A stretch of DNA of 37,270 bases from Wandonia sp964447015 (GTDB lineage: Bacteria > Bacteroidota > Bacteroidia > Flavobacteriales_D > Crocinitomicaceae): contig CAYUQU010000028.1 in assembly GCA_964447015.1 (NCBI GenBank), forward strand, positions 1 to 37,270, written 5' to 3'. The notes beneath the pieces were generated by a model. The model did not search any database. It saw only the letters and a program-made list of their open reading frames with translations, and was not told the DNA's origin. Made by a program: the position numbers and the translations under genes. Shown here piece after piece: positions 8,982 to 17,195 of the stretch; position 1 is the first letter of the stretch; each line of letters begins with the position of its first letter.

Positions 8982-9182
8982 ATGGATGACGATTTCTCTG
9001 GATTTTCGAAAAGAGCAAGACTTGCTGATGAAGATTATTACCTTAGCGATGAAGGTTTCATTGTTTTTACTGAAGTGTATCATCTTAAACGCGGCTATTG
9101 TTGCAAAAGTGGATGTAAGCATTGTCCCTATGGTTTTAACGCCAAAACTGGCAAGGTAAAAGATTCCAAAAAAGGAGATTAA
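8982..9182 (+). CDS. Small Cys-rich protein, probably DUF5522 family
   Basis: A 66-residue protein with ATG start. It is acidic at the N-terminus and has a compact cluster YCCKSGCKHCPYGF at residues 39-52 (Cys-Cys-x3-Cys-x2-Cys), followed by a short Lys-rich tail. This matches my memory of the DUF5522 family, small proteins with the CCxSGCxHCPYG signature; their function is not known to me. Four cysteines close together suggest metal or Fe-S binding, which is inference. It is divergent from the PLP enzyme (20-base gap) and its stop overlaps the convergent acyltransferase gene by 4 bases. Confidence 0.85.
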   Translation: MDDDFSGFSKRARLADEDYYLSDEGFIVFTEVYHLKRGYCCKSGCKHCPYGFNAKTGKVKDSKKGD

Positions 9183-9724
9183 CGCACTCCCTGATCTGGA
9201 AATTTACCTGAATAGTCTTTATAAAATGCCTTAATTTCTTCCAGATCCTTATTGACATCACCGGTAGGAACAAACTTCTTTTTAATTCCACCAGTTTTGT
9301 GTTTGTAATCAATATAACCTAAAAAAATTGGCACATCTGCTTTTATTGCTAAGTAATAAAATCCTTTTTTCCAATTGGGGTTATAGGACCGGGTACCTTC
9401 GGGAGTAAAGAGCACGCACAGTTTATCTTGCTCAGCAAATTTCTTGGCTATCTGTCCCGTAATATTTGTTTTCCCGCCTTTTCTATCAACCGGAACTCCT
9501 CCAACTGCTTTAAGAAAAATGCCCATGGGAAAAAAGAAAAGCTCCTTTTTGATTAAAATTTTCACGTCAATTCCAAAAGACCACATCGCCAAACGCCCAA
9601 TGACAAAGTCCCAGTTACTGGTATGCGGAGCGGAAACGAGCACACACCTATCCACTCCTTCTGGAATATCATAATTGAGTTTCCAGCCCATTAGTTTCAA
9701 TATAAATGTAGAGATCCGCTTCAT
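9179..9724 (-). CDS. 1-acyl-sn-glycerol-3-phosphate acyltransferase-like protein (PlsC family)
   Basis: A small acyltransferase of the PlsC/LPLAT superfamily that transfers an acyl chain to a lysophospholipid or related lipid at the inner membrane. I start it at the ATG at 9724 (181 residues). The frame extends to a TTG at 9739, but that TTG is part of a TAACTTTG promoter-like element. The catalytic HX4D box is HTSNWD (His34, Asp39), and FTPEGTRS (residues 106-113) is the phosphate-binding EGTRS motif. GVPVDRK (about 76-82) is the third conserved block. At 181 residues it is shorter than E. coli PlsC (about 245). The actual acyl acceptor is unknown. Confidence 0.9.
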   Translation of the reverse strand: MKRISTFILKLMGWKLNYDIPEGVDRCVLVSAPHTSNWDFVIGRLAMWSFGIDVKILIKKELFFFPMGIFLKAVGGVPVDRKGGKTNITGQIAKKFAEQDKLCVLFTPEGTRSYNPNWKKGFYYLAIKADVPIFLGYIDYKHKTGGIKKKFVPTGDVNKDLEEIKAFYKDYSGKFPDQGVR

Positions 9725-9736
9725 GGATTTTTTTGA

Positions 9737-9744
9737 CAAAGTTA
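9737..9744 (-). promoter_or_regulatory. Candidate -7 element (TAACTTTG) for the acyltransferase
   Basis: The complement strand reads TAACTTTG, an exact TAnnTTTG match, 12 bases before the ATG at 9724. It explains why the in-frame TTG at 9739 is unlikely to be the start. No TTG is visible at the -33 position. Confidence 0.4.
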
Positions 9745-9745
9745 A

Positions 9746-9773
9746 TTGAAATGATTAATTACTCTTAAATTTA
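9746..9773 (+). promoter_or_regulatory. Candidate promoter (TTG-N17-TAAATTTA) for the gene at 9781
   Basis: TTG at 9746-9748 is followed after 17 bases by TAAATTTA at 9766-9773, a 7-of-8 match to TAnnTTTG. It lies only 7 bases before the ATG, so any transcript would have almost no leader. Confidence 0.3.
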
Positions 9774-9780
9774 CGTCACA

Positions 9781-11115
9781 ATGACAAATCGAATAGTCTA
9801 TTTCTTTAGTCTCCTCTTTGTGTTTCTTATTTTGGGAACTGTATTTGTTCTCATGCGATTTTCGTTGGAGAAGACAGAATTGCTAACTCACTTGTACATT
9901 TCAAAAAAGGCAGATTATATAATTGAAATTAAACCTGAATTTGTGTTTAAATCTGGAATATTGCCCCCTCTTTTGGATGATAACCTACCCCAAGATGACC
10001 GAATTGTTTTTGAGTCAGATAAAGAACTTATCCCTTCAGAGCCAACAGGAATTTCATTTTTGAGCCCTTTTTACCTAGTAATTGAAAATCAACAACGGAA
10101 TATTATTTCAATCTATTTTAATATCAATTCATACGAAGATTTTACGCTGTTTGCAAAAAAACTAAACAACGAAAACTCAAACATCGCAGCACATTCTAAT
10201 CTGGAAATTGGCATGATTTCTTATTCAACTGAGGTCGGTCAAAATGAATTGTTAAATGAAATAAAATCGCTATTAAATCAGCCCTCAAGACCTCATCATA
10301 GCAGTGAAGAGTTCCCTCTAAACAGTGTAACAGAAAGAAATCCGATAACGATTTACTCTTGTACTGAAGGCATTATAAGACGTGCATTAAAATTTACCCA
10401 TAATGATGCAATGAGTTTTTTTAATATAAATGGAAGTTTGAACTATTCGAACCCAACCATTACACAAAAAATCACTCCTGATAAAAATGGGTTTTATTTT
10501 GCTCTTTCCTTTTCTGATGAACTCAAACAATTGTTAGCTCCCTTTGTAAGTGACTATCTTTCTGATACTGCTTTTAATAACATCAAAGGGGTTGAGCTGA
10601 ACTACTTTGGAGTTGAAGTTGACAACACATCAAATAAACCGACACCGCATTTCAACTTACACATTCATCTAAAACAAAGCGATTCAACTGTAAATTTACT
10701 TTCTGAAATTAAAAAGTCTATTGTATATCAAAACTCAGATTCTACTCTAATTCTCGCTAAAAACTTTCTCTACAACTATACGCAGAACAACAAACTTGTA
10801 TCGATTTACAACACCAGCTTCACAGAAGTAAAAAATCAGCGACAGTTGGTCTATAAAATTGAAGGTGAGCCGTCAATAATTGTTAAAATACAAGAACCTT
10901 TCGGAACGATTGCATTTAGTTTTGAGCCTCGTTTGCACAGTTTAAATAGACTCTTATCTGGAATGAAACATATCTCAGGTGAGGCGCATTCTACTGGAAA
11001 CATTTTGGAAGTAAACCAGGAATTAACATATCAAGATGCGGTCAACCCTGTGTTTGAAATGTTGTTTTTCTTAAGAAAAATGAATACGTATAGTAAGGGT
11101 TTGACTGAAAACTAG
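9781..11115 (+). CDS. Hypothetical membrane-anchored protein
   Basis: A 444-residue protein with one N-terminal hydrophobic segment (about residues 7-26) flanked by few charges, then a large soluble part presumably facing the periplasm. I recognise no family. The soluble part is a mix of predicted strands and helices, rich in Asn, Ser and Ile, with few cysteines and no catalytic motif that I can identify. It is alone on its strand: the acyltransferase is divergent upstream, and the small TonB-C-like gene is convergent with a 6-base gap. The N-terminal segment could be an anchor or an uncleaved signal. Confidence 0.85.
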   Translation: MTNRIVYFFSLLFVFLILGTVFVLMRFSLEKTELLTHLYISKKADYIIEIKPEFVFKSGILPPLLDDNLPQDDRIVFESDKELIPSEPTGISFLSPFYLVIENQQRNIISIYFNINSYEDFTLFAKKLNNENSNIAAHSNLEIGMISYSTEVGQNELLNEIKSLLNQPSRPHHSSEEFPLNSVTERNPITIYSCTEGIIRRALKFTHNDAMSFFNINGSLNYSNPTITQKITPDKNGFYFALSFSDELKQLLAPFVSDYLSDTAFNNIKGVELNYFGVEVDNTSNKPTPHFNLHIHLKQSDSTVNLLSEIKKSIVYQNSDSTLILAKNFLYNYTQNNKLVSIYNTSFTEVKNQRQLVYKIEGEPSIIVKIQEPFGTIAFSFEPRLHSLNRLLSGMKHISGEAHSTGNILEVNQELTYQDAVNPVFEMLFFLRKMNTYSKGLTEN

Positions 11116-11121
11116 AACTAG

Positions 11122-11457
11122 TTACTTCTCCTTCTCCACATTAATCAACAAACGTGCGCGGTGAAATTTAGGGAAATGATATCCCTTTTCGAATTTCAAT
11201 TTTTTCACTTCTTCTTTCACTTTCATATGAGTCGGTGTAGACACAATGGTTGATTCTTCTCTAATCACTTGAACAGATGTTACATTCCCATCAATGTTAA
11301 CCGCAATTTCAACCACCACAACTCCTGTTTGAGTGCCTTTAATAAGGTAATTGAATGGAGTAAGCATTTTTCGTCCATCATTCTTTATTTCTCCTGTCAT
11401 TTGTGCATTTACAGAGAAAAAACAGAAAAATACTGCTAATGTGATTATCGTGCGCAT
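11122..11457 (-). CDS. Small secreted protein with TonB C-terminal-like domain
   Basis: A 111-residue protein with a signal peptide (about residues 1-18, ending VNA). The mature part resembles a TonB C-terminal domain: a segment GVVVVEIAVNIDGNVTSVQV (about 45-64) is the typical paired beta-strands, followed by a helix and a final strand (ARLLINVEKE). Normal TonB proteins have an N-terminal membrane anchor and a Pro-rich spacer, which are absent here; it appears to be a stand-alone periplasmic domain. It could bind an outer-membrane receptor or the cell wall. The fold assignment is by pattern only. Confidence 0.8.
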   Translation of the reverse strand: MRTIITLAVFFCFFSVNAQMTGEIKNDGRKMLTPFNYLIKGTQTGVVVVEIAVNIDGNVTSVQVIREESTIVSTPTHMKVKEEVKKLKFEKGYHFPKFHRARLLINVEKEK

Positions 11458-11627
11458 GTGTTGTGTTTATGTAAATTACGTGTAAACTTTCTTTCGTTAC
11501 ACTTTTCTAATATAGATATATTCAGTCTAAATGTAAAATTAATTGAGTGACATTTGACTTAAAACAAGCAAAAAATGTGCTACGAAATTTTACTCCAATT
11601 TGGTTTTCCAGAAAGTTGCTTGTTGAG

Positions 11628-13679
11628 CTATGTTCTAACTCCCAAGTTTTCAGGCTTCGTTAACAAAGAATCATCTTCAACTAACTCAAAAGCAACATTG
11701 CGCGCAAGTGTCAGAATTTGCCCGTCCTTTGCCAAATCAGCAATTTGAAGGTTTAAAATTCCACTTTGCTGCGTTCCCATTATATCGCCAGGACCTCTAA
11801 GCTGTAAGTCAACTTCCGCAATTTCAAATCCATCGTTAGTAGCGCACATGGTTGATATTCGCGTTTTAGCCTCTTGACTGAGCTTATTTCCCGTCATCAA
11901 AATACAATACGATTGCTCAGCTCCCCTACCCACTCGACCTCGGAGTTGGTGTAATTGAGAAAGTCCAAAACGTTCACTTGATTCAATAATCATCACCGAT
12001 GCGTTGGGCACATTCACTCCCACCTCGATGACAGTAGTTGCAACCATAATCTGCGTTTCACCTCGAACAAAACGTGCCATTTCAAAATCTTTGTCCTCAG
12101 TTTTCATTTGTCCGTGCACTACACTCACTCGGTAATCAGGAAGTGGAAAACGCCTTGTAATGGTCTCATATCCTTCCATCAAATTTTGATAATCCAGTGT
12201 TTCAGATTCAGAAATCAGCGGGTAAACGACATAAATTTGTCTTCCTTTTTGAATCTCCGATTCCATAAAACCAAATAATTTCAGTCGCTGCCCTTCAAAA
12301 TAATGCACGGTATTAATTGGTTTCCTTCCAGGCGGCAATTCGTCAATAACAGATACATCCAAATCACCGTAAAAAGACATTGCTAAGGTTCGTGGAATTG
12401 GCGTTGCTGTCATTACCAAAATGTGTGGCGGAAGTGTATTCTTTTTCCACAATCTTGCGCGCTGTGCTACGCCAAAACGATGCTGTTCATCAATCACTGC
12501 ATAACCAAGGTTCTTAAATTTCACTTTTGGTTCCAACAAAGCATGTGTGCCAATCAAAATATGTATTTCACCATTATCAAGTCCTTCGTGAATCTCTCTC
12601 CGTGCTTTGGTTTTTGTAGATCCAGTCAAAAGTTCTACTCGAATGGGCATGTCTTTGAGCAGTTCAACCATAGAGAGATAATGTTGATTTGCCAAAATCT
12701 CGGTTGGCGCCATGATAGCCGCTTGATATCCATTTCCAATTGCGATAAGCATGGTTAGCAAAGCGACGATGGTCTTTCCGCTTCCTACATCACCTTGCAG
12801 TAATCTATTTGCCTGACTTCCTGCCTGAAAATCAGCTCGAATTTCTTTGATTACGCGTTTTTGAGCATTTGTCAATGCGAACGGAAGGTGTTTTTCATAA
12901 AACTCAAGAAATACACTCCCTACTTCGGCAAAAACAAAGCTTTTATTCTTTTTCTTCCCTATTTCCTTGCGAATAATTAGCTCCAACTGCAGAAAAAACA
13001 ACTCGTCAAACTTAAGTCTAAACCTTGCTCTTTCGGAAGATGGAACGTCATTTGGGAAGTGAATATTCCGCATCGCCTCATCCAAGTTGATTAACCCGTT
13101 TTTCTGAAGTATCGAAAATGGAAGATGTTCAGGAAGGGTCATTTTCAACTGCTCGAATAAAGCAAGCATCAGTTTCTCAATTCCTTTCGAATTCAATCCA
13201 CGAGCTGACATCTTCTCTCCACTGTGGTAAACTGGCTGCAGATGTTTATTTGAAGCGTCATTAGGAACAAACACTTCGAGTTCGGGGTGTGGAATTGACC
13301 ATTTCCCACCGTAGAACTTCACTTTACCGAATACTATATACGTTTTGCGGGAATCAAGTGTACTTTGAATGTATTTTGCGCCTTGAAACCAAACCAAATC
13401 AACCACTCCTGTGCCGTCGGTAAATTTTGCGTTCAGTCGTTTCGCACGTCCCGCTCCCACAAGTTGAACAGAAGATATTTGACCTTTCAATTGCACAAAA
13501 CCCTCCACATCTTTCATTTCGCGAACTGTATGAAAAACTGTTCTGTCAATGTAACGAAAGGGGAAATAATGGAGTAAATCGTTGAACGTGAAAATTTGAG
13601 CTTCTTTTCTCAAAACTTCACCTCGCTGAGGGCCTACTCCTTTCAGATATTCTATGGGTGTATCTAATATGGGTAACAT
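11628..13679 (-). CDS. recG: ATP-dependent DNA helicase RecG
   Basis: RecG remodels stalled replication forks and branched recombination intermediates. The 683-residue length is normal. The N-terminal part (about 1-180) contains the OB-fold wedge domain (KGQISSVQLVG near 65-75). The helicase core starts near 265, with Walker A GDVGSGKT (296-303), the DEQH box in AVIDEQHRFG (397-400), TATPIPRTLAMS and DELPPGRKPI as motif III regions, and the motif VI block QLHQLRGRVGRG. It has an ATG start at 13679. It lies downstream of the LptF/G gene, but an 84-base gap with its own -7 element suggests independent expression. Confidence 0.98.
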   Translation of the reverse strand: MLPILDTPIEYLKGVGPQRGEVLRKEAQIFTFNDLLHYFPFRYIDRTVFHTVREMKDVEGFVQLKGQISSVQLVGAGRAKRLNAKFTDGTGVVDLVWFQGAKYIQSTLDSRKTYIVFGKVKFYGGKWSIPHPELEVFVPNDASNKHLQPVYHSGEKMSARGLNSKGIEKLMLALFEQLKMTLPEHLPFSILQKNGLINLDEAMRNIHFPNDVPSSERARFRLKFDELFFLQLELIIRKEIGKKKNKSFVFAEVGSVFLEFYEKHLPFALTNAQKRVIKEIRADFQAGSQANRLLQGDVGSGKTIVALLTMLIAIGNGYQAAIMAPTEILANQHYLSMVELLKDMPIRVELLTGSTKTKARREIHEGLDNGEIHILIGTHALLEPKVKFKNLGYAVIDEQHRFGVAQRARLWKKNTLPPHILVMTATPIPRTLAMSFYGDLDVSVIDELPPGRKPINTVHYFEGQRLKLFGFMESEIQKGRQIYVVYPLISESETLDYQNLMEGYETITRRFPLPDYRVSVVHGQMKTEDKDFEMARFVRGETQIMVATTVIEVGVNVPNASVMIIESSERFGLSQLHQLRGRVGRGAEQSYCILMTGNKLSQEAKTRISTMCATNDGFEIAEVDLQLRGPGDIMGTQQSGILNLQIADLAKDGQILTLARNVAFELVEDDSLLTKPENLGVRT

Positions 13680-13699
13680 GAACTGTTCTACCTATTCTT

Positions 13700-13707
13700 C
13701 AAAAATA
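13700..13707 (-). promoter_or_regulatory. Candidate -7 element (TATTTTTG) for recG
   Basis: The complement strand reads TATTTTTG, an exact TAnnTTTG match, 20 bases before the recG ATG. No convincing -33 TTG is present at 17-23 bases upstream. Confidence 0.4.
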
Positions 13708-13763
13708 ACTAAAAATGTGAGGATATAACGTGAAATGAAATTTCGTAGCAATTCAATCCAATG

Positions 13764-14837
13764 TTATTTCGGCGCCAAACGATACAATACTAAACCGATA
13801 ATTCCGAAAATAATATTCGGGATCCAAACGGCAAGGAGTGTAGGAAATCCAATGTTGATTGCAGCAACTGACGTGACTTGCATAGCGAAAATATACATAA
13901 ATACAAATGCAAGACCTGTTGCGATGTGCACACCTATTCCTCCCCTCGACTTGCGACTAGAAACAGCAACACCAATTAAGGTCAGTACATACGAAGCAAA
14001 AGGATATGAAGTTCGCTGGTACTTGACTAACTCAAATGAAGGGACGTTCTCATTTCCCTTCAATCTTTCACGCTCTATGAAATCGTTTAACTCATCATAG
14101 TCCATCGTTTCCACTATATTGTCACGCCGTGCAAATTCGTCCATTCCAAAAGCAAAAACGGTGTCTTTTTTCGCGCCGTGTTCAATTTTATCACTTAGAG
14201 GACCTACACTGCGAAGGAAATAATCTTCTAAAACCCATTTTTTGTCTTCTACAGAAGTTATTTTTTTTGCGTTAAGAAAGTATTCAAGTTCATTATCCTC
14301 ACTCCATTTCTCCATGTAAAAATCTTGAATATAGCCTAAGTCAGAATTATACATTCGGAAGTAGACAGATTCACCATTCGGGAATTCGGCGTGATAATTA
14401 GTGACCGCTAGGTGATTTCGGTAGAAACTTTCTTCAAAATCCAGTCGCTTTGCATTTGCTGAAGGCAGTACAAAGTGATTCATTAACAATGAAATAATCG
14501 TCAGGAAAGTAGCAGCCACCATATACGGGCGAATAATTCTACGAAAAGGTTGACCACTGTTCAGCATCGGAATAATCTCCGAATTTTGAGCCATTTTAGC
14601 TGTAAACCAAATCACTGAGATGAAGATTATTAGCGCCGAAAATAAATTACCATAATAAAAAATGAAATTGAGGTAATAATCAAAAATGATTGCTTTAACA
14701 GGAGCTTGTTTCTCAATAAACTCTTGCAAACGTTCAGAAAGGTCGAAAATCATTGCTAAAAGCATTATTATCCCCATCATAAAAAAGAAGGTGGATAAGA
14801 ATTTTTTGATGATATATCGATCTAAAATCTTAAACAT
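13764..14837 (-). CDS. LptF/LptG family lipopolysaccharide export permease
   Basis: An inner-membrane permease of the YjgP/YjgQ (LptF/LptG) family, which with the ATPase LptB extracts LPS for transport to the outer membrane. The 357 residues show the family layout: three N-terminal membrane helices (about 13-33, 55-75 and 100-120), a soluble periplasmic domain (about 125-265) and three C-terminal helices (about 270-350). The opening MFKILDRYIIKKFLSTF is typical of the family. It starts 3 bases after the tgt stop, so the two are one operon. Choosing between LptF and LptG would need an alignment. Confidence 0.92.
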   Translation of the reverse strand: MFKILDRYIIKKFLSTFFFMMGIIMLLAMIFDLSERLQEFIEKQAPVKAIIFDYYLNFIFYYGNLFSALIIFISVIWFTAKMAQNSEIIPMLNSGQPFRRIIRPYMVAATFLTIISLLMNHFVLPSANAKRLDFEESFYRNHLAVTNYHAEFPNGESVYFRMYNSDLGYIQDFYMEKWSEDNELEYFLNAKKITSVEDKKWVLEDYFLRSVGPLSDKIEHGAKKDTVFAFGMDEFARRDNIVETMDYDELNDFIERERLKGNENVPSFELVKYQRTSYPFASYVLTLIGVAVSSRKSRGGIGVHIATGLAFVFMYIFAMQVTSVAAINIGFPTLLAVWIPNIIFGIIGLVLYRLAPK

Positions 14838-14840
14838 TTC

Positions 14841-15971
14841 TTACAATCTTACTGATAATTTAGGTACCATTTCATTTTTCCATTGGGTAAAATCACCCGC
14901 CAAAATATGTTGGCGCGCCTCTTTCATCAACGTAAGGTAAAACGCTAAATTGTGAATTGTTGCTATTTGAATTCCTAAATTTTCTTTAGAAATAATCAAA
15001 TGTCGCAAATACGCTTTCGTATACGCATGGTCAACGTAAGATGTTCCCGACTCATCAACAGGTGAGAAATCTTTGTACCACTTTTTGTTTTTAATATTGA
15101 TGATTCCGTTTCGTGTAAACAACATTCCATGACGTGCGTTTCGCGATGGCATTACGCAATCAAACATATCGACACCCATAGCAATACATTCCAATAAGTT
15201 TACTGGAGTCCCAACCCCCATAAGGTAACGTGGTTTTTCTTTAGGGAGTATATCACACACCAAGTCAGTCATTTCATATAAATCTTCATCTGGCTCTCCA
15301 ACTGACAAACCGCCAATTGCATTCCCAAATGCATTAAATGAACTGATTGCTTCAGCAGATTCTTTTCTCAAATCTTTGTACACACTTCCCTGAACAATAG
15401 GAAAAAGTGCTTGGTCGTAGCCATACTTAGGACTTGTTTCCTCCATTCTCTCCACACATCGTTTCAACCATCTATGCGTCATGTGCATTGAGCGTTTTGC
15501 GTAACGATAATCACAAGGATAAGGTGTACATTCATCAAAGGCCATGATGATATCCGCACCGATAGTTCGCTGTATGTCAATAGCTCTCTCAGGAGTAAAA
15601 AAGTGGTAACTCCCATCAATGTGAGATTGAAATTTCACGCCTTCTTCCGTTATTTTACGAGAATTTGCCAACGAATAAACTTGATATCCTCCACTGTCAG
15701 TAAGCAATGGCAAATTCCACCCATTAAACTTGTGCAAACCACCTGCTTCCTCTATCACCTCTAAACCAGGGCGTAGAAATAAGTGATAGGTGTTTCCAAG
15801 AATGATATCGGCTTTAATATCTTCCGAAAGTTCGTGTTGATGAACCCCTTTCACAGTACCCGCCGTACCGACAGGCATGAAAATGGGAGTTTCTATCACT
15901 CCGTGATCTGTATGAAGCTCTCCCGCACGTGCTTTGGAGCCTGAATCTGTTGCTAATAATGAAAAGTGCAT
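14841..15971 (-). CDS. tgt: tRNA-guanine (queuine) transglycosylase, without the zinc cysteines
   Basis: Tgt exchanges guanine-34 of GUN-anticodon tRNAs for the queuosine precursor preQ1. I start it at ATG 15971 (376 residues), because MHFSLLATDSGSKARAGELH is the normal family N-terminus and the longer frame needs a TTG. LTDSGGYQVYSL contains the catalytic Asp92, and MFDCVMPSRNARHG (about residue 270) the nucleophilic Asp region. The C-terminal zinc site is degenerate: E. coli Tgt has a CxCxxC motif before NYSRAYLHHL, and here the matching stretch (DESGTSYVDHAYTKAYLRHL, from residue 306) has no Cys, although the downstream His in TIHNL remains. It is first gene of an operon with the LptF/G permease. 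Confidence 0.97.
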   Translation of the reverse strand: MHFSLLATDSGSKARAGELHTDHGVIETPIFMPVGTAGTVKGVHQHELSEDIKADIILGNTYHLFLRPGLEVIEEAGGLHKFNGWNLPLLTDSGGYQVYSLANSRKITEEGVKFQSHIDGSYHFFTPERAIDIQRTIGADIIMAFDECTPYPCDYRYAKRSMHMTHRWLKRCVERMEETSPKYGYDQALFPIVQGSVYKDLRKESAEAISSFNAFGNAIGGLSVGEPDEDLYEMTDLVCDILPKEKPRYLMGVGTPVNLLECIAMGVDMFDCVMPSRNARHGMLFTRNGIINIKNKKWYKDFSPVDESGTSYVDHAYTKAYLRHLIISKENLGIQIATIHNLAFYLTLMKEARQHILAGDFTQWKNEMVPKLSVRL

Positions 15972-15995
15972 AAATATGTTGAAAAAAACGTGTGG

Positions 15996-16003
15996 CAAAG
16001 ATA
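15996..16003 (-). promoter_or_regulatory. Candidate -7 element (TATCTTTG) for tgt
   Basis: The complement strand reads TATCTTTG, an exact TAnnTTTG match, 24 bases before the tgt ATG at 15971. The plus strand has a 7-of-8 match (CATCTTTG, 16025-16032) 20 bases before the divergent glycosyltransferase start. Neither has a clear -33 TTG. Confidence 0.45.
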
Positions 16004-16052
16004 ACGGTATTCCGCGAAGTGTGACATCTTTGTAGCAAAGTAGACTTAGAAT

Positions 16053-17195
16053 ATGGATTTTTCTTTTCCCGATATTAATTGGTCACCCATAAGCATCGTG
16101 TTTATGCTCTTCCTTGTTGTAATGACATTACAACTTTTTTATCTGTTACTTATCTATCTCCGATTTGCGTTTTATTCTTCAAAGAAAAATCAAGTACTTA
16201 GCGAGAGTTTACCGCCTGTTTCAGTAATTATCGCAGCGCGGAATGAGGAGGATAATTTGTACCAGAACTTGCCGAAAATTCTAGATCAAGATTACCCAGA
16301 ATTTGAAGTAATTGTGGTGAATCACCAGTCCATTGACGACTCAAAACATATTTTACAGGCATATCAAAAACAATATGCAAACCTTAAAATTATTGATATT
16401 GAACGCAACACACACCTGAAAAACGGCAAAAAACTGCCAATTACCATGGGTGTGAAAGGTGCAAAATACCCCCACTTCATTTTCACTGATGCCGATTGTC
16501 AACCTGCAAGTAAGAACTGGCTGAGATTGATGGCAGGAAAATTCTCAGACAAAAAACAATTGATTCTCGGGTATGGCCCTTACAGAAAAACAAAAGGTTT
16601 TTTAAATTTCCTTATTCGCTTTGACACCGCACAAATTGCTGTAAACTACCTTTCTTATGCCTGTTCGAAAATTCCTTACATGGGAGTGGGGAGAAATATG
16701 GGGTACACAAGAGAGTTGTTTGATTCTGTTCGAGGATTTAAGAGTCACTATTCAATTCAATCCGGTGACGACGACCTATTTGTGCGCGATTCAGCAAAAA
16801 AGAACAATTTCGCCATACAATTTACCTCCGAATCGCACACCTATTCTGACGCTGAAACTACTTGGAAAAAATGGTTTGAGCAGAAACAGCGTCATTTCAC
16901 TACAGCTCCTTCATACAAAGTTTTCCATAAACTGTTGTTAGGAACATACCCAATGAGCTTGTTGATAGCACTGATAACTTTTGTTACTTTGGTATTTAGT
17001 GACGAATACTGGTTATGGAGCAGTATCATATTCGTGGGATTGACACTATTGAAATGGATTGTGCAAGCAATTAACTTTTCAAAATTAGGTGAAAAATCAT
17101 CCGCGACATGGTTTCCTTTTATGGAGATCATACACATGGTAATTATTCCATTTATCTACTATTCGAACGACAAGAACGAACAACAATGGAAGTAG
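16053..17195 (+). CDS. Membrane-bound family 2 glycosyltransferase
   Basis: A 380-residue GT2 (GT-A fold) glycosyltransferase. An N-terminal membrane segment (about 14-40) precedes the catalytic domain, which opens with PPVSVIIAARNEEDNL. The metal-binding DxD is FTDADCQ (Asp146-Ala-Asp148), followed by a GDDDLFVR catalytic-acid region near 227 and a QKQRHF block corresponding to QxxRW. Two or three membrane helices close the protein (about 297-370). The first acidic pocket, normally VVDDGSTD, reads VNHQSIDDS, a variant. The acceptor is unknown; a lipid or cell-surface glycan is likely. Its stop overlaps the sigma factor start by 10 bases. Confidence 0.92.
   Translation: MDFSFPDINWSPISIVFMLFLVVMTLQLFYLLLIYLRFAFYSSKKNQVLSESLPPVSVIIAARNEEDNLYQNLPKILDQDYPEFEVIVVNHQSIDDSKHILQAYQKQYANLKIIDIERNTHLKNGKKLPITMGVKGAKYPHFIFTDADCQPASKNWLRLMAGKFSDKKQLILGYGPYRKTKGFLNFLIRFDTAQIAVNYLSYACSKIPYMGVGRNMGYTRELFDSVRGFKSHYSIQSGDDDLFVRDSAKKNNFAIQFTSESHTYSDAETTWKKWFEQKQRHFTTAPSYKVFHKLLLGTYPMSLLIALITFVTLVFSDEYWLWSSIIFVGLTLLKWIVQAINFSKLGEKSSATWFPFMEIIHMVIIPFIYYSNDKNEQQWK

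Noticed and set aside
8964..9018. Extension of the PLP enzyme to a TTG at 9018
   Set aside because: It would overlap the divergent Cys-rich gene, and the family N-terminus starts near the ATG at 8961.
11480..11502. Short inverted repeat GTGTAA/TTACAC upstream of the TonB-C-like gene
   Set aside because: Six paired bases with a bulge are too weak to call an operator or terminator.
11579..13749. A 12-bp inverted match (GCTACGAAATTT and its complement) on both sides of recG
   Set aside because: A match of this length is expected many times by chance in 37 kb and there is no transposase or target duplication.
17108..17185. An upstream ATG for the sigma factor, 26 codons earlier
   Set aside because: The extra residues lie within the glycosyltransferase gene and do not resemble a sigma N-terminus; ATG 17186 gives the normal length.
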